DNA of 64,000 bases from Cyprinodon diabolis. Its lineage: Eukaryota; Chordata; Actinopteri; Cyprinodontiformes; Cyprinodontidae. The position numbers and the translations under genes are program-made. A model generated the notes under the pieces. That model was not told the origin of the DNA. It saw nothing but the letters and a program-made list of their open reading frames with translations, and made no database searches. The DNA is taken from positions 32,890,001 through 32,954,000 of the forward strand of contig CM060070.1 in NCBI GenBank assembly GCA_030533445.1. Direction: 5' to 3'. Positions 31,926 through 44,875 of the stretch are shown here, in pieces. Each line of letters starts with the position of its first letter. The stretch's first letter is position 1.

Positions 31926-32540
31926 TTAAATATGGAAGTTATGTCCCTCTGAAGGCGGCTGCGCCTCAGAACTTCCCTACCGGTTCTTTACCTGGCAGCA
32001 AGTTATTTACTACTCTTAACCCAAACTGGGTTAAACCATATAAAAAAGGACTATAAAACAGGAGTACAAAAGTAACAGCGTTTATTCCAGGTCAGGTCGT
32101 TACAGGACAGAGAAATTGCTTAGGGTTGGCACAGCCGTGGGCTCAAAAAGCATCAGCGAGTGTTCGGCAAAGATTGAGCCAAGATTGAGCCCCGAACAAG
32201 GTCATCTCCTCCTTCTTATACCTCATGAATCTATGTGTTGCATCAGGTGGATGCTTAGCTGTCTGTATCAGAAACTGACACGCCATCCATGCTTTGACCT
32301 TTATGCATCCTGCCTCTTTACCCCAGGATTACACAGAGCTCTCCTTTATCAGTCTGGCTCCAAGATGTGCCCATATCCTGTGTATTTTTAAAGCCACGAA
32401 GGCTTTCCTGGTCAGATGTCCCCCGTACCCACATCCACCATGTGAAGGAAGGCCTTCTTCTCTGTCTAATCTTGCTAACAGAATAACAATGCACATGATG
32501 TATAAAGAATAAACCTAACACAACATCCAACAGTCTTTGT
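31926..32540 (-). mobile_element. Possible minus-strand solo LTR
   Basis: Read on the minus strand, the segment could start TGTTGGATG near 32532 and end TTTAACA near 31926. A polyadenylation signal AATAAA on that strand lies at about 32075-32080, which suits an LTR. No matching target duplication was found at these borders, so they may be wrong. Plus-strand frames here are unrecognised. Confidence 0.3.
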
Positions 32541-32852
32541 TGGATTGGAGGTTTTATGTCATCTTGGTGAAAAATTGACATTTCTAAAAAAAAAAATAAT
32601 AATTCAGTGTATTTAAACCTATCAAGGTAATCATTCGTTTCTAGAATGAATAAAAAATTGATTTCTGAAAATATGTTTCATGTTTAGATAAATGACAACA
32701 ATGTTGGTCAAATCTGTTTTCAAAGTGTGATGTTAACTTTAAAAGTTTTCCCTCTGGAACCACAGAGACAAATCAAACCATAAAACTCTGAAACTGACAG
32801 AGTCTTCATACTTTTACAGCTATTAAAAGGATTTTTTTTTTGTCTTTGTCAG
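32541..32852. other. Intron end before exon 3
   Basis: AT-rich intron sequence finishing in a run of ten T and TGTCTTTGTCAG at 32852, a strong acceptor. Confidence 0.5.
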
Positions 32853-32920
32853 ATTTCTCATGTGACGAAACAGGAAAAGGCACCCCGGTCCAGATGCACA
32901 GCCTCAGAGAGTTTGAACAG
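32853..32920 (+). CDS. Third coding exon, upstream of a predicted CM1 domain (tentative)
   Basis: A 68-base exon between the acceptor TTTGTCAG and donor GTAGGA (32921). It begins in phase 1 and ends in phase 0. With the last base of exon 2 it reads DFSCDETGKGTPVQMHSLRE and ends FEQ. In CDK5RAP2 and PDE4DIP, an exon ending in a short (M/L)-(K/R)-(D/E)-(F/Y)-E-x-Q-like stretch directly precedes the CM1 motif, which recruits the gamma-tubulin ring complex to centrosome or Golgi. That resemblance is my only basis for the family. The CM1 exon itself was not found in the remaining 31 kb. A different gene with a similar short peptide remains possible, so no symbol is given. Confidence 0.55.
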
Positions 32921-33534
32921 GTAGGAAATGTTTTATTGGTGCCTTTATTGAGAAGAGGAGGCGCTTGCTTTGGAAAAAGGGTTGGGTTCATGTGTCAGAG
33001 GCATCCAGGCTTGTCTCTACTCGCTCTTAATTACTAGTTAGGTGTGTTTGGAGAGATGATGTGGCATCTGGAACAACGTATGAGTCTAAACGGTCCCTCT
33101 GCACAGTCTCAGCTGTTTTTTCCTACTCAATGTTGTCACTGTTTCTGTTTTTTTGTTTTTACCTCCAAAGTGGAGACAAACACATTTCCAGCAACTGCAC
33201 TGATTGTCTGACTCAGCAGCAATACCTGACTAAAATATCAACACATTCCTTTAAAATGACCAAAATTCATCTTTAATTTGGCTTGAATTTCACAGCTGTA
33301 ACTTTTACTATTATTAGGTGTTAGTTGTTTATGACCATCATCTAACACTGATTATATTGAGAAAATAGAGCTCCGCCCCCTCATTTTCTGCATATGCAAT
33401 TAATCATTGGAAAAAAATATTTGTTTTAGGACCTATTATGAACTGGAGCCTTGGTCAGTGAGCCATGTGATCCATATGGGAACAAATGATGGCATTCTGT
33501 TTGAGTTAAAACTGTGGCATTGTGATATTTTATC
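32921..33534. other. Intron sequence
   Basis: Intron following exon 3; nothing else recognised. Confidence 0.45.
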
Positions 33535-34350
33535 TAGCTTATTAGTATTTATCAAATAATTTAGTTTACTTTATAGTTAAATGATAACTTCATAGTTTAG
33601 CAAAATATTCAGTCAATTATTAAGCTCATAATTTTGCTCATCATTTACATAACTAATGAGTTCAATAAAATCGTTAGCTAGCCATTTGAGCCAATCATTT
33701 AACTTGATTATGTGGCTAATCATTTTTTGATCTATTTAGCATGAAGGAAGCCATCTATATTAGGAAAGAAAAACCAACCTTAAACAGAGGGGTTGGACTG
33801 AGATTTCAGCGTTCAAAAACCTTCAGTGCAGCAGCTGAGTTAATCCCTTCCCGCTATCATTGCAGCCCCAGCTGCTGTGCAGTAGAGCGGAGGACCTCGC
33901 CTATTCTGCCAGGCCAACAATTCACCTTAACGACCCCTCTTTCAGACACACTGCAGGCTAACAAAAGAAGCCAATTCCAGCACGTTTCATTAAATGATTA
34001 GCTAAACATTTAGCTAAGTATGTAGCTAAATAATCGTATTCATTAACTAATAATTTAGTTATTATTTAATTTATTGTCTAGCTGATCAATAATCAGTTAA
34101 TTAATGGGCTAATAATTATGTCCCTATGTAGCAAATTTCAAATTAGCTAAATGTGCATAATTCTTAGCTAATCATTTTGTTAATATGAGCTAGTTAATTA
34201 ACTAATTATATAGTTATTTGTTGCAAAATATTTAGCTGAATATTTTGCTAAGCTTTTTATTAACTAATGATTTAGCTAAATACTTAGCTAAACAGTTAGC
34301 TAATATCATTTAGCTACGTAATTAACTAATAGTTTTGCCACATAATTAGC
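33535..34350. repeat. Degenerate TAGCTAA-rich low-complexity region
   Basis: Dozens of variants of TTAGCTAA, TAACTAAT and ATCATTTAGCTA follow each other on both sides of a non-repetitive 230-bp block (33740-33990). No strict period can be fixed by eye, and the motif is self-complementary. It resembles the related but ordered satellite at 61030-62190 in composition. Confidence 0.7.
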
Positions 34351-36309
34351 TAGAAAATTGCTTTAAAATTATTAAAATAATATTAAAATTATTTAAATAA
34401 TACCTTTAAGCGTTTTTGTAAAATCAGGTGAAACAAATTTAGACGTGAACAGGATGCTGAGGAACCACAGCAACATGCAGACATTTAAACAACCCTTTTT
34501 ATCACTGACTGATGTCATGGGGGCGAGTCGAGCTTGTTAGCACTGCAGACAGTTTTTGCAGTTTGTAGGTTCATAGATCTCCTGTTATTTGCTGGAGCAT
34601 TAGTTTCTACTGTTATTAGAGAGACTGTGACCCGATGTGTTGAAGGGCTCTGACTTGGATATGGGACATTTCTGCATCTCACCTAAAAAAATTTCCCAGT
34701 TTCTATTAAAGTTTAGAAAGAAAAGAAGTTTATTTTTATTTTGCCATTTGTGCTTCCTGTTCTCCTGGTTTTGTTATCGGTTGAGGTTGGAGAAAGCTCT
34801 AGAACCATGTGCTATGAGCAGTAATAAAAAAGCCTTTAGCCGTGAACACAATTCATGATGTTTTTATAAAAACTGTAGAAAGTCTTTTTGTTGGTTCTCA
34901 TGAGGTTTAGTGTTTGGAGAAAACCCAGCCCAGTTTGGATCTCCAAAGCAGAACCAACAGTCGTTAGACATCTCCCAGAAAGTCAGCCTATATCTGACTG
35001 AGCTGGTATTATTGAAATATATGATTTCTTTTAGAAGGTCTGACTCTAGATTCTGGCTGGATTCTTTAGAAGCTTTTTGCTTTAAAGATGCCCACTGTTT
35101 CCTCTCTACGTCTGTGTATCCAGATGACAGGGTTTCTGTTTCCTTTCAGCCTGTGTGTCTCCTGCTGCTGCAGGACTTTCAGTTTTCTGTCCAATCAGCC
35201 CAGAGTTCTGAGAAACGCCCAAACGTTCCTTCACTCCCAGCAGATTTCAGCTGAACTTTTCCCTCCAAACTGGAGCTGAAGGCTCTGTTTAAGCTCCCAG
35301 ATCTCCACTGTGAAACACAGTGGAAATACAGAAATAAACACGTTTCCCTCAGAAGGTTCTCAATCAGTCATTCAGCTTAGTTTTCAGTTTGTTTGAGGGA
35401 AACTGTTTTGTGTTTTTTTTCTCTCTTCTGTAGGCTCCTCCCCTTCCATGGGCCTCAGAATCACCGTAGCAACCACCTTTTTTTCCTTTACATAAAAATT
35501 TGTATTTTTTCTTCCTCTTCTAACCCTTAGACATTTCTCACATTAAGGAACAAAATAGCACAGATATAACAGATGATGAATTCAAACATCTTTTTATCCT
35601 GGTGACATGTTGCCTGTTTGTTTTCTGATTGCCTCGTCTTTCCGCTCTGACCTCATGTCTGATCATCTTTCCCGTTATGCCGATTTCAAACATCTTAGGG
35701 GCTTCCGCTGTTTTCCATCAGCTCAGACGGCCAAGCGGAGTCGAAGGTAAAATGAGACGTTGTAGTTTGAGGAGGTCAGGATCAAGTGTTCCTGAATGTT
35801 CCAGATCTCTGGGTCCGGTCCGCTATGGTTCTGCTTTCTTTACCGGGATAATGGGTTCTGGGAGCTCTGCCAGGGGGATTCTGGCTCTGACATAACTCGC
35901 TGCGTTAAGAAAAAGATGATGGGGAACTGGTTCTGATAATCTGAAATTAGTCCAGAAAAGTCTGGAGCGCACTTGAGAGGAAGATCAAATGATGTGAAGC
36001 TGCAGCAGAATTTGGAGCCAAACAAAAAATGCTGTTGTGGTTCCGGCTTTACCTCCTCTGCAGGACGTTAAACATGAGGGAAATCTGTCTAAAGTCTCCA
36101 GGAGGATCTACAGAGCTTCATTCTCGTCAAACCTTGCCTCATTTTATCACATTAGAACCCACTAGAACCCAGAGTATCTCCTCTGATGTTCTGACAGATC
36201 AATGTAATGTAGAATATCAGAGAAGGAGAGAAAGAGATTCAAACATTTTTATCATTAAAACTCTGAAAGGTTCTGAATTTAATCCTCAGCAGAACCTCCT
36301 CTGGCTGCA
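34351..36309. other. No gene seen; intron-like sequence
   Basis: Several short frames, for example 34910-35254 and 35629-35895. A 25-base segment 35718-35742 between CATCAG and GTAAAA would keep frame after exon 3, but it does not encode the expected continuation, so I do not call it an exon. Confidence 0.45.
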
Positions 36310-36520
36310 GGCTTCTAACAGATCCGGACTTTAACTAGGCCGTTCTATCCTCTGACCTAAGCCATCCACTGCTGCTCCTTCTGGATGTTCTCCTGTCCAT
36401 CCCAGTCTCTGGTCCTTTGCAGCGTCAGACTGGGTTCCTACTAGGATGAGACACCCATCGACCCTGACCAGCTGCCCTGTCCCACAGCATGACACTGCCC
36501 CTGCCGTGTTATACTGTCAG
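36310..36520. repeat. Old interspersed repeat fragment, copy 2
   Basis: Carries GGACTTTAACTAGGCCGTTC and CCCACAGCATGACACTGCCC, matching the phrase order of the fragment at 31570-31880 and of 55263-56100. Heavily diverged. Confidence 0.5.
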
Positions 36521-38189
36521 AGTATTTTTTTTTTCCACATCTGACTCCTTCTTCCTGGTTTGCTCGGTGTGTCTCCATGTTTGCTAGGGCTTCTTCTTGC
36601 TTTCTTCCTGCTGACGGTTGGTTCTGTTACCTGATCAGTCACTTCTTCATATCCAGAAGAATGATGGATCAGAGCTGTTGGAGTTCTTCTAGACCCTAAC
36701 CAGCTGTAAACTGAACCGAAACCTCCTTTCTGATTGTCTGCTGGGTTCTTTGGTTTTTGATGTGAACGGGTCGTGGGATGTGAATACCGACTTAGCTGTC
36801 TGGGTTCTTTAAGAACCATCTGGATGTTTTCTGCTGATTTAACTCACCAAGCATCAGATGGTTCTGAGGAGATATCAGAGGGTTGGGTTCGGGTTAGCGC
36901 GTCTGAAGCAGACCCGGCTCAGAGCGTTTAGGATGCAGACGCGTTTGCTCTGAAGCTCGGAGCAGAACCCAGAAGTTCTGACTGGTTGCAATTATTTTTC
37001 TTTGAAGTTTGGCTCTGAAGGTCCTGGTGGGGTTGAAGGGATGAGTCACACTTTAATACAAACACACTGGGAGGCATCCTAAATATGGGTCGGTACTGAA
37101 AGATGGGGGAAACTGGGCCGGAGTCCTGATGCTGTGTCTGAACCACAGCCGATCTGCTGCAGAACTCAGAAAGTCTTTGGATCGAGCCCACAAAGGCTTT
37201 TATGTGTTTTGGATGGTTTCCTGCCGTAACGGGCCAAAAATGTTTTGGCAGAAACATAGAAGTTGTTTACCTAGATCCACTTTATGTGTTTCTATTAAAC
37301 AAACAGGTTTGAAAGGCTTTTATTAGCAGATCAACTCCCTGTGCAGAGCCAATATTCCCAGAGTTGGTCCCTGTTCTTCCTGATGCCTGGGAATCTCTCC
37401 TAAATGCCAGATGTTAACTTCTGGGCTCAATCGTGGAGGATGGTGACCCCTCGAGGTCATCCTATCCGCCATCTGCTTTCAGTGAACCCACCCCTGGTTC
37501 TAAGGGGTTTCCTAACCACAGGTTCAACTTTCAGTGTTTGCATTTCTTAACCACTTAAGATCACTTCAGCTGTGTGGCATGGAGATCTGCAGGTCATCTC
37601 CAAACTCTTCTGGATGTTGGGAAAAATTAGTTCCAGAGGAAATCAGTCATCAAGCCAGTTTGGGTCATCAGCTAGTTTGCTGTATTAGGGCTCATAGCGG
37701 GATGCTCTAATGGCAACCATGCTAGATAGCTCTGCTCATATAGCCACGGCTAGGCTAGGTAACAAGGTCTGGTCAATCTTGGCGTACTACGGTCATCCAC
37801 TAATCCTCTGACTTCTGAAAAACAACTTCTTTCAATCCTCTCTGTCTGTAAGAGAGCTAGAAGAGGTAGAGAACAGGCAGGACACCTGTCCTGACCTACG
37901 ATTTCCTGCTTTCACTTACTGATCAAAAGGTGTCGCTGTTTGGCTTTTAACCAATTGTTACCACCAAGCTAACTATATCAGTATAGTTACTGGTGAATGT
38001 TTGAATATATAAACAATTAAGGAAGATCTTCTCTGCATGTGAAAACATGGTGTATTTTCATACATGCTAATCGTTTAAGGCTTTAAGGTCAAAAAATTAT
38101 TCAGAAGACACCTTACTGTAGCTTTTCTTCATTCCCTCCTAGTGACCTCTAGGTTTGCTTCCTGTTTAAGTTTTTACCAAGGGTCTGGT
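36521..38189. other. No gene seen
   Basis: Unique-looking sequence, rich in GGTTCTG/AGAACC words in both directions. Open frames at 36517-37326 are short and unrecognised. Confidence 0.45.
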
Positions 38190-38380
38190 TCATGGTGGAT
38201 GGCGGGCTCAGTGGCGCTAGTGTACAGCAGCCTCTCTTCTGTCATTGAGCCCCAGGGCAGCTATGGCTAAAATATAGCTTGCCACCTCCAGTGTGGGAGT
38301 GTGTTTCTGAATGGGTGAATGACTAAATGTAGATTAAAGCTCTTGGTCAAGCCTCCGGCTGTATAAGTAGTGGTCTGGAG
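38190..38380. repeat. Fish interspersed repeat fragment
   Basis: The phrases AGCCCCAGGGCAGCTATGGC, TAGCTTGCCACCTCCAGTGT and GAATGGGTGAATGACTAAAT belong to a common fish repeat whose intact copies continue into GTAAAGCGCTTTGGG; that end is lost here. Confidence 0.5.
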
Positions 38381-40477
38381 CACTTCTTGTATGGAGTTAG
38401 TGTGAAGCTTCGCTTAACTTGCAGCTGTTTTTGCTAAACGCAGATTTAGGTAATCTAAATTGTTCAAATCCATTTCGAGAGCAAGATCATCTGTGGTAGT
38501 AGCACTAGACATCTTCCAGGTATGTGAGTAAAACTAGCAGCAGTTCAGCGGACAGGATGAATGAATAGAAGCCGGCGAAAGCGGATGACGTCATACACGC
38601 GCCGCTATGTTTTTAAAAGATATAAAAAATATAACCGCGGATGTCTGGGGGACAGTGATTCGCCTGCATGTTCTGAATGTTGGCGTACCATAAATGATGA
38701 ATTGTGAACAGTTTAGTTTGTGCCTTCAAGTCGTTGCCCATAGGAAGACGTTACTTGGATATAACAGAATATCTTCAGAATGGCTCCAAATGACACAAAC
38801 TCATATGGGTTACTAGAACATGATGTAATAACGTAAAATCAAGGGCCCAACGTAAAAAAAAAATGGGGTTCCCCTTTAACATCGTTTATGTTTGCAGCAT
38901 ATTTGCATCACCGAGTCATCGGTACCTGAGATCCTCATACTGAGTCCTTTATAGTTTAAACAGCTTTAGAATAGCATTAGGATTAGTACTGCAACTAATG
39001 ATTACTTAATATTACATTTAATAGTTGACTAATCTATAGATTATGTTCTGTTTGGGGTTTATGTTCATCTAAAAGCTTCTTCCTGCTTTCTGAAACAAAT
39101 CATCTGAACCTTTAGCGTGTTGAAATGGGTCTGATATCCGTCAGTTTGCCGTGTTGTTTACAGGTTAGCCTCTCAAACTGTAACCTACAGAAAACTGATT
39201 TCTGACAGGAAACAGAGACGTGGACATCAAGCTGCAGCGCTCTGAAGGATCTCATTAAACCTGTCGACCTTTCTTCACGTTAACTTCTCCTGACAGTGGC
39301 AGCGTGCGTTGCTCCTGTCATCTTAATGGGACTTATTGGATCCAGGTTACGTGTCTCTGTTTGTCCTCCGTCCACATTTGGGTCGGTTTAAGGGATCGAC
39401 TCCTCGGGTGAAACGTGAACCGCTCTGAGCTGCTTTTGTAGCTGTCAGACATCCACAGGCTCGACGTCCGGAGGTTTTTAAAACTGAAAAAAGAAAAATC
39501 ACCCAAACGCCTTTTCTCTCAAATGGTCTTTATTAGTCCTCAGCAGAAATTGGAAGCACATGGCTGCCTATAAACGTGAAATCAAACCCACCACGGAAAC
39601 ACTCAGATTGATGGAAGATGAGGGAGGACTGCATATAATTTTAGCCATTAAAACCTCAGGACAAATTAGGGTTGCTAATCTGTTATTCTGCCCTCAGTGT
39701 CGGAGCCGACTTCTGAAAAGCCTCACATGGTTTGAAGCTTCTGTCAGAGATGGATTACCGTTTCTAGAGTGGCAGTAATGAAGCGTTTTCTGGGTCTGAG
39801 CGAGACGAAAACAAAAGGCCAATCTCCGCATCCTGCAGATTTCCTTCACCTCCTTCAGTCTGCAGAGGTTTTTATCTCCTCTGAGCTCACTCTGCGCTCC
39901 TCATTTGTGTTGCGCTGTTTGAAAATAGGTCAGAAAATTGCAGCGCTGTTTGAATTCAGCCCTGAAGCTGCTGGTCCTGATCTGCTGCTGCTGAATTAAA
40001 AAGCAGTAAAAGACAGAGAGCCTGACGCTGGATTTATAGCAGCAACAAGCAAACATACAGTTAGCTCACAGAGAGCAGAGCTTCAGCCAGGCAGGAATTT
40101 TATTCAGTTAAATTAGATTCTGATTAAACACAAGGCAGAAAAAACAACAATGTTTTTGCTAAACTGAACCTTCAGGAATCAAAAACCTGGAAAAATACTG
40201 GAGGTATTAATCCCCTCTCATTCTATGGGCTTAGAATGTACTGCTTTTCTTTACATTTTCTTTACAACAGGAAATATAATTGTTAAATCTATTTAAACCT
40301 CCTATTTTTGTATCTACATCTTATATCTATATCTAACTCTGTCTTACTGTGAATCCAAATCTTAAATTTTAGCATATATCTTAAATCTTATATCTAAAAG
40401 TTAAATCTAAGTCAAAATATCTATTGTATTTTTTTTAATCTAAGCATTAAATGTCAGTATATACTTTATACTAAATC
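38381..40477. other. No gene seen; contains a hAT relic
   Basis: At 38994-39060 the sequence TAGTACTGCAACTAATGATT is a decayed version of the TAGGGCTGCAACTAACGATT terminal sequence of the hAT family at 49391-50875. No partner end. A small frame at 39560-39778 is not recognised. Confidence 0.45.
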
Positions 40478-40976
40478 CAGAGGTAGGGTAGAGTACCCAA
40501 AAATTGTCCTCAAGTAAGAGTAGCACTACTTTAACATTTTTTTACTCAATTAAAAGTATAAAAGTATTTGGTAGAAATTCTACTTGAGTAACTTTTGGAC
40601 ACTAACGTCAGATTTAATGTTTAGAAATTATGCTTTAACAGACTTTATGTTACGTTCTGCCATTTTAAAGACTCAAATGTCTAAAGAATGCAAATAAATG
40701 TCAGAAATATAAAAGAACAAATTCATGCAGATGAAAAACTTTAACCACATTTTTGTTTCTATATAAAACTTAGAAAACCAATCCGTATAATGAGAACCGT
40801 ATATATGTTAGGATAAGGTAACGAGTCAAAGATTTTACTCAAGTAGGAGTAGCATTATCTTACAAGAATATTACTCAAGTAAAAGTAAGAAGCACAGCAA
40901 AGTAAACCTACTTCTAATTGTACTTTTTTTTCAAAAAGTTACACCAGCAAATGTAACTAATTACTACCAACCTCTG
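40478..40976. mobile_element. hAT MITE
   Basis: Starts CAGAGGTAGGGTAGAGTACC and ends TTACTACCAACCTCTG, with flanking 8-mers ACTAAATC (40470-40477) and CCTAAATC (40977-40984) differing by one base. It is 499 bp long and has repeated ACTCAAGTA motifs inside both ends, typical of fish hAT MITEs. Confidence 0.85.
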
Positions 40977-41310
40977 CCTAAATCTCTGATTTAAAATCTG
41001 TAGATTTGCTAATGAACCGTGTTTTTTTAATACATTTACTTTTATTTAGATATAATATTTAGATACAAAATATCAATTTACAATTTAATGATAACTTTTA
41101 TATAATATATAGCATTTAGAAATAGATTTAAACATATTGATATACATTTATATTTAGCGTGAGTCAGAAAATGTAAAAAAAAAAACCACTAAATTTAAAA
41201 TTAAGTTTTAATATTTGCTGCCCCATAAACGTCGTTTAACGTTTGCAGTAAATTATTTACTCAAATTTGAGGTTCCTGCTTTAATGATAAGCTAATGACA
41301 AAGGCTTAGG

Positions 41311-41370
41311 AATAGAATAGAATAGAATAGAATAGAATAGAATAGAATTGAATTGAATTTAATTTAATTC
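41311..41370. repeat. AATAG pentanucleotide microsatellite
   Basis: Seven copies of AATAG followed by ATTGA/ATTTA variants. It may be the reversed tail of a decayed retroelement. Confidence 0.9.
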
Positions 41371-44300
41371 ATGTTTACTAGCAGCAAAGCGAAACACAAG
41401 CAGAAGCCTCCAGATACACACACAGGTAAAAAGAAATATGAAAACTAAAAATAGTGCATGTGACTCTGTAGAAAAAGCAGATTTACTGTTTAATATAAAA
41501 GTATTAAAAATACAGAAAGACCATTTATTCCCCTAAATCCCTTAATGAACCCTAAACCCCCTAAAAGCAAACCCAATAATAGTCCTGCTGAGCTTCACTG
41601 GGTCTCATAAAGGAGTCGGTGTGTAATCTAGACCCAAACAATTGAATTATGCTACAGTCCAACGGATAATGACGCCAACCCTTCAGCACCGTCTGAGCTA
41701 CACTGTAAAAAGAAAATCTGCCTCGACTGAACCTGCGTTTGAGTTCATCCAGAAAGAAGGAATGTTTTTATTAGCTCATTAAATTAGTCAGTCAGTTATA
41801 GGATGTCAGAATGTGTGTAAAACTCCAATAGCTCTACTGTGGACTAGTTATCATTTCCATATTTTAGGTCTCTTTCTCAGATGTGTTCAGAACAATTTTA
41901 TTTTGGCTGAAATCTCTGGTGTGATGCAGGCTGATGATTAAAAACAGAGCAGGAGAGTTGATTTGATGAAACAGCGTTAAAACAGGGACATTTTCTTAAC
42001 AATCATTTAGAGTCTAGATATTTTTCATCCCCGTTTTTAAATAAATATCAGATTATCTCCTAATCCCAGCAGAACCGGATTGTAGGTCTGTTTTTTAGCT
42101 GTGTATCCGGCGGATGAGCGTTAATGGAGCCCTGACAGCAGACGGATCTGCTTTCAGCGCTGCAGCACTCAGACGGCCCGCCGATCGATACACAGCGGCT
42201 CAGCTTTCAGTCAGCCAGCCGGCAGATCTGAAACACCCACACCCAGAAACGTTCTGCTGACTTTGACCTGCGAGGAGTTCGCCGTTGCTGTTTTACATCC
42301 CATTTACTCTAGAACCTTTGCTGCGTTCATCAGTCACAATTTTGCAGCTTTAAATACTTTAATTATGAATCACATGAAAGGTCCGCTGGAGATTTTACCA
42401 TCTGGTGACCTGAATCCCAGCCTGCATCGATCCTCAGTCGCTGTAATCAGCCCTAAAACAAACTACTCAGCCCTCTGAGATTTCATTATTTGATTATCTT
42501 TGAAGGTCCACATGTTTTATTTATGCACAACTCCTGCTCCAACCCTGAGGTCAAAGGTCATTCTTCAGACGTTCACTGCTTGTTCAGTACAGTACCTGAA
42601 GATTTTCAGACTTCACTTAAAACCTATGAATCATTCTGATAGGAAAACGCTCCTAAAGCCAAGGGCTGATCGTAACACCAAGCTAAAAATAGAAATATTT
42701 TTAAACTGTTTTTTCTCAGCCGTCAATAATAATAATAATAAAAAAAAAGATAATTATACATGTCAAGAGTTATGGCCACAGCTCCAACATAGTGACGCCT
42801 ACAGACCTGTTATCTAAAAACGTAGCGTACAAAATGTCAAAAGAAGCTTTCGTTTAATTGGGTTCTACTAAGTTCACAGAATTAATTATTTGTTGCTTGT
42901 TTTTTGTCAAGAAGTAAATGATAAACTAAATATTTACTTATCATACTTAAACTTTAACATACTGTACTAGTTTATTTCAGGTTTGTTTAAATTGGTTTAT
43001 TTTAGCTTAGCTTAGTTTAGCCTGGCTTGGTCAGCTTCACTTCCTTAATTTGACATAAATTAAATTACCCCTTCAGTAGTTCAGCTTATTTTGACCTAAA
43101 TTAGTTTAGCTCTCTTAGTTTCTCCTCCCAAGGCTGTAAAACTCACACCAGCATTTTTTATTTATGTAGTTGCCACAGCTTATTTTAAATTTCATTAGCT
43201 TAACTTAGCTTAGCTTGTTAAACCTAGTTTGGTCTAGTTTAGTTTGCTTAGTTTAGCTTTGTTTTGGTTTATTTCATTTTATTAGCGCTATCAACTCACA
43301 CCCATTAGGTGTGAGACTCCCACATCTCACTGTCTTCACACTCCAGATCCACGGTTTTTCCCGCTAAAAAATGACAGACATTAAAACTCAACTCCATTCC
43401 ACTAATTTATATATAAGAATACCCTGCTAATCAAAACCCAGTCCGTGTTTTCAAGACAACCTTAGTGCTAACACATAATAACATGCCAGGTTCATTCCCA
43501 GTCCGTATTTTTGCACCAGTCCACCTATTCACTGTGCTGAGCAGTTATTATGTGCTATGTTATTTTAATTTTATCTTATTTTATCTGGACTAATATCATT
43601 CACATTGTAAATTAATGAAGATTTTAGGCAGTCTAGCACTTGAGTAAATATGAATAAAAGATACAGCATTTAGCCTAAATTATAACTGTGAAGATTCAGT
43701 GTATGATCACATCAAAAGGTTTGTTTTCTCTACATCTAGTGCTTTTTTAGTGAGCTTTACAGCTGGTTTGCTCTAGTTTAGCCAACTGATTTAGTCCCAG
43801 TTTTAGTCCATGTTTTGCTCACAAGTTAAATCATTATCGCTCAGTTTAGTTTAATAATCTCCCGTTGAATTTTAGGACTAATAAAACCAACAATAAACTA
43901 AACTAAATTCTTAAAGTTTTCAGGTTTGCCTCATAAACCCATAGGAGATCCATAACAAGAAGAATAACCATTTCTTTTTATTTTTCAAAAGATCAGCCAC
44001 CCAAGAAAAGACCAAACAGATTCAGAGAGGATGTGCAAAACAACTCAGTTATCCAGGATTGATATAAGAGGAATGTTCTTATTTTATTATTACTTATCTT
44101 ATTTATTTGTTCTTATTTTGGTCCAATAAATAAATTGTTTAAAAACTTAATTTACATCACATCTACCAAAATCAAATACCAAAAAAATGATGTATTGTAT
44201 CATGGGGAGTTTTTATTAAATCTACAGCCTCCTAGAAGGTCTAAATTGTTTAGCTTTTCTATCAATAGTAAAAAAATAAATTAAAAAAAAGATAATAACT

Positions 44301-44804
44301 TAGGATTTTTAATCCTTAGCCTATAACCAAATATTCATGCAGAGTGTAGTTTGCACAGGATTCGATCTCGGTGGTTCCTTTATTAGTGTCAGTTATCCAA
44401 TAATAACTTATTATTTCCCCATTGGTTATGTTACTTGAACTGCATAGAATAATTAATAAACAAATTGTGAAATTCTTAGTTTACAGTATATTTAAGATGC
44501 AAGTATTTTAGTAGCGTCCATACTGCTTTACTTTGGTTCTGTGAAAATCACCAGAATATAGAAAATAAACTACAGGTTATTATTCAGTAACATTTACTGT
44601 GCAATAAAAGGTAAACATTTTACAACTTTGTTTCAGTTAAATCCTCTGAAAACCTCCATCCTATAGCTGCACCTATCCTCATCTAACCCTGACAAGGGTT
44701 GCAGGTCCAAATTCCTTTAAAATCTCACTCCAAGGTTTGGTGAAAAGTTGGCAGCCCTGTTTCATCTTACTTTTCTTTTACTTAGGACTAATTTTAAATT
44801 CAGA
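41371..44804. other. No gene seen; AT-rich intron-like sequence
   Basis: Includes a somewhat CpG-rich patch at 42100-42290, an AAT triplet run at about 42725-42740, and a loose TTTAGCTTAGC-rich patch at 42990-43270. No exon recognised. Confidence 0.45.
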
Positions 44805-44875
44805 ATAAAAGAATCAGAATCACTTTATTGTCGACCCTGAAGGGAAAATCCCTCTTCTGTTGAACATAGATACCA
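44805..44875 (-). repeat. Short retroelement 3' end fragment
   Basis: AGAATCAGAATCACTTTATT followed by GTCGACCCTGAAGGGAAAA is the reversed 3' end common to fish LINE/SINE copies. Only about 70 bp remain. Confidence 0.45.

Noticed and set aside
35718..35742. Micro-exon candidate after CATCAG and before GTAAAA
   Set aside because: Keeps frame with exon 3 but encodes LRRPSGVE, not a CM1 start; the donor is weak and so short a match is expected by chance.
39170..39260. Acceptor-like TTTCTGACAG followed by an open stretch
   Set aside because: The reading stops soon and no donor follows; does not encode the expected CM1 segment.
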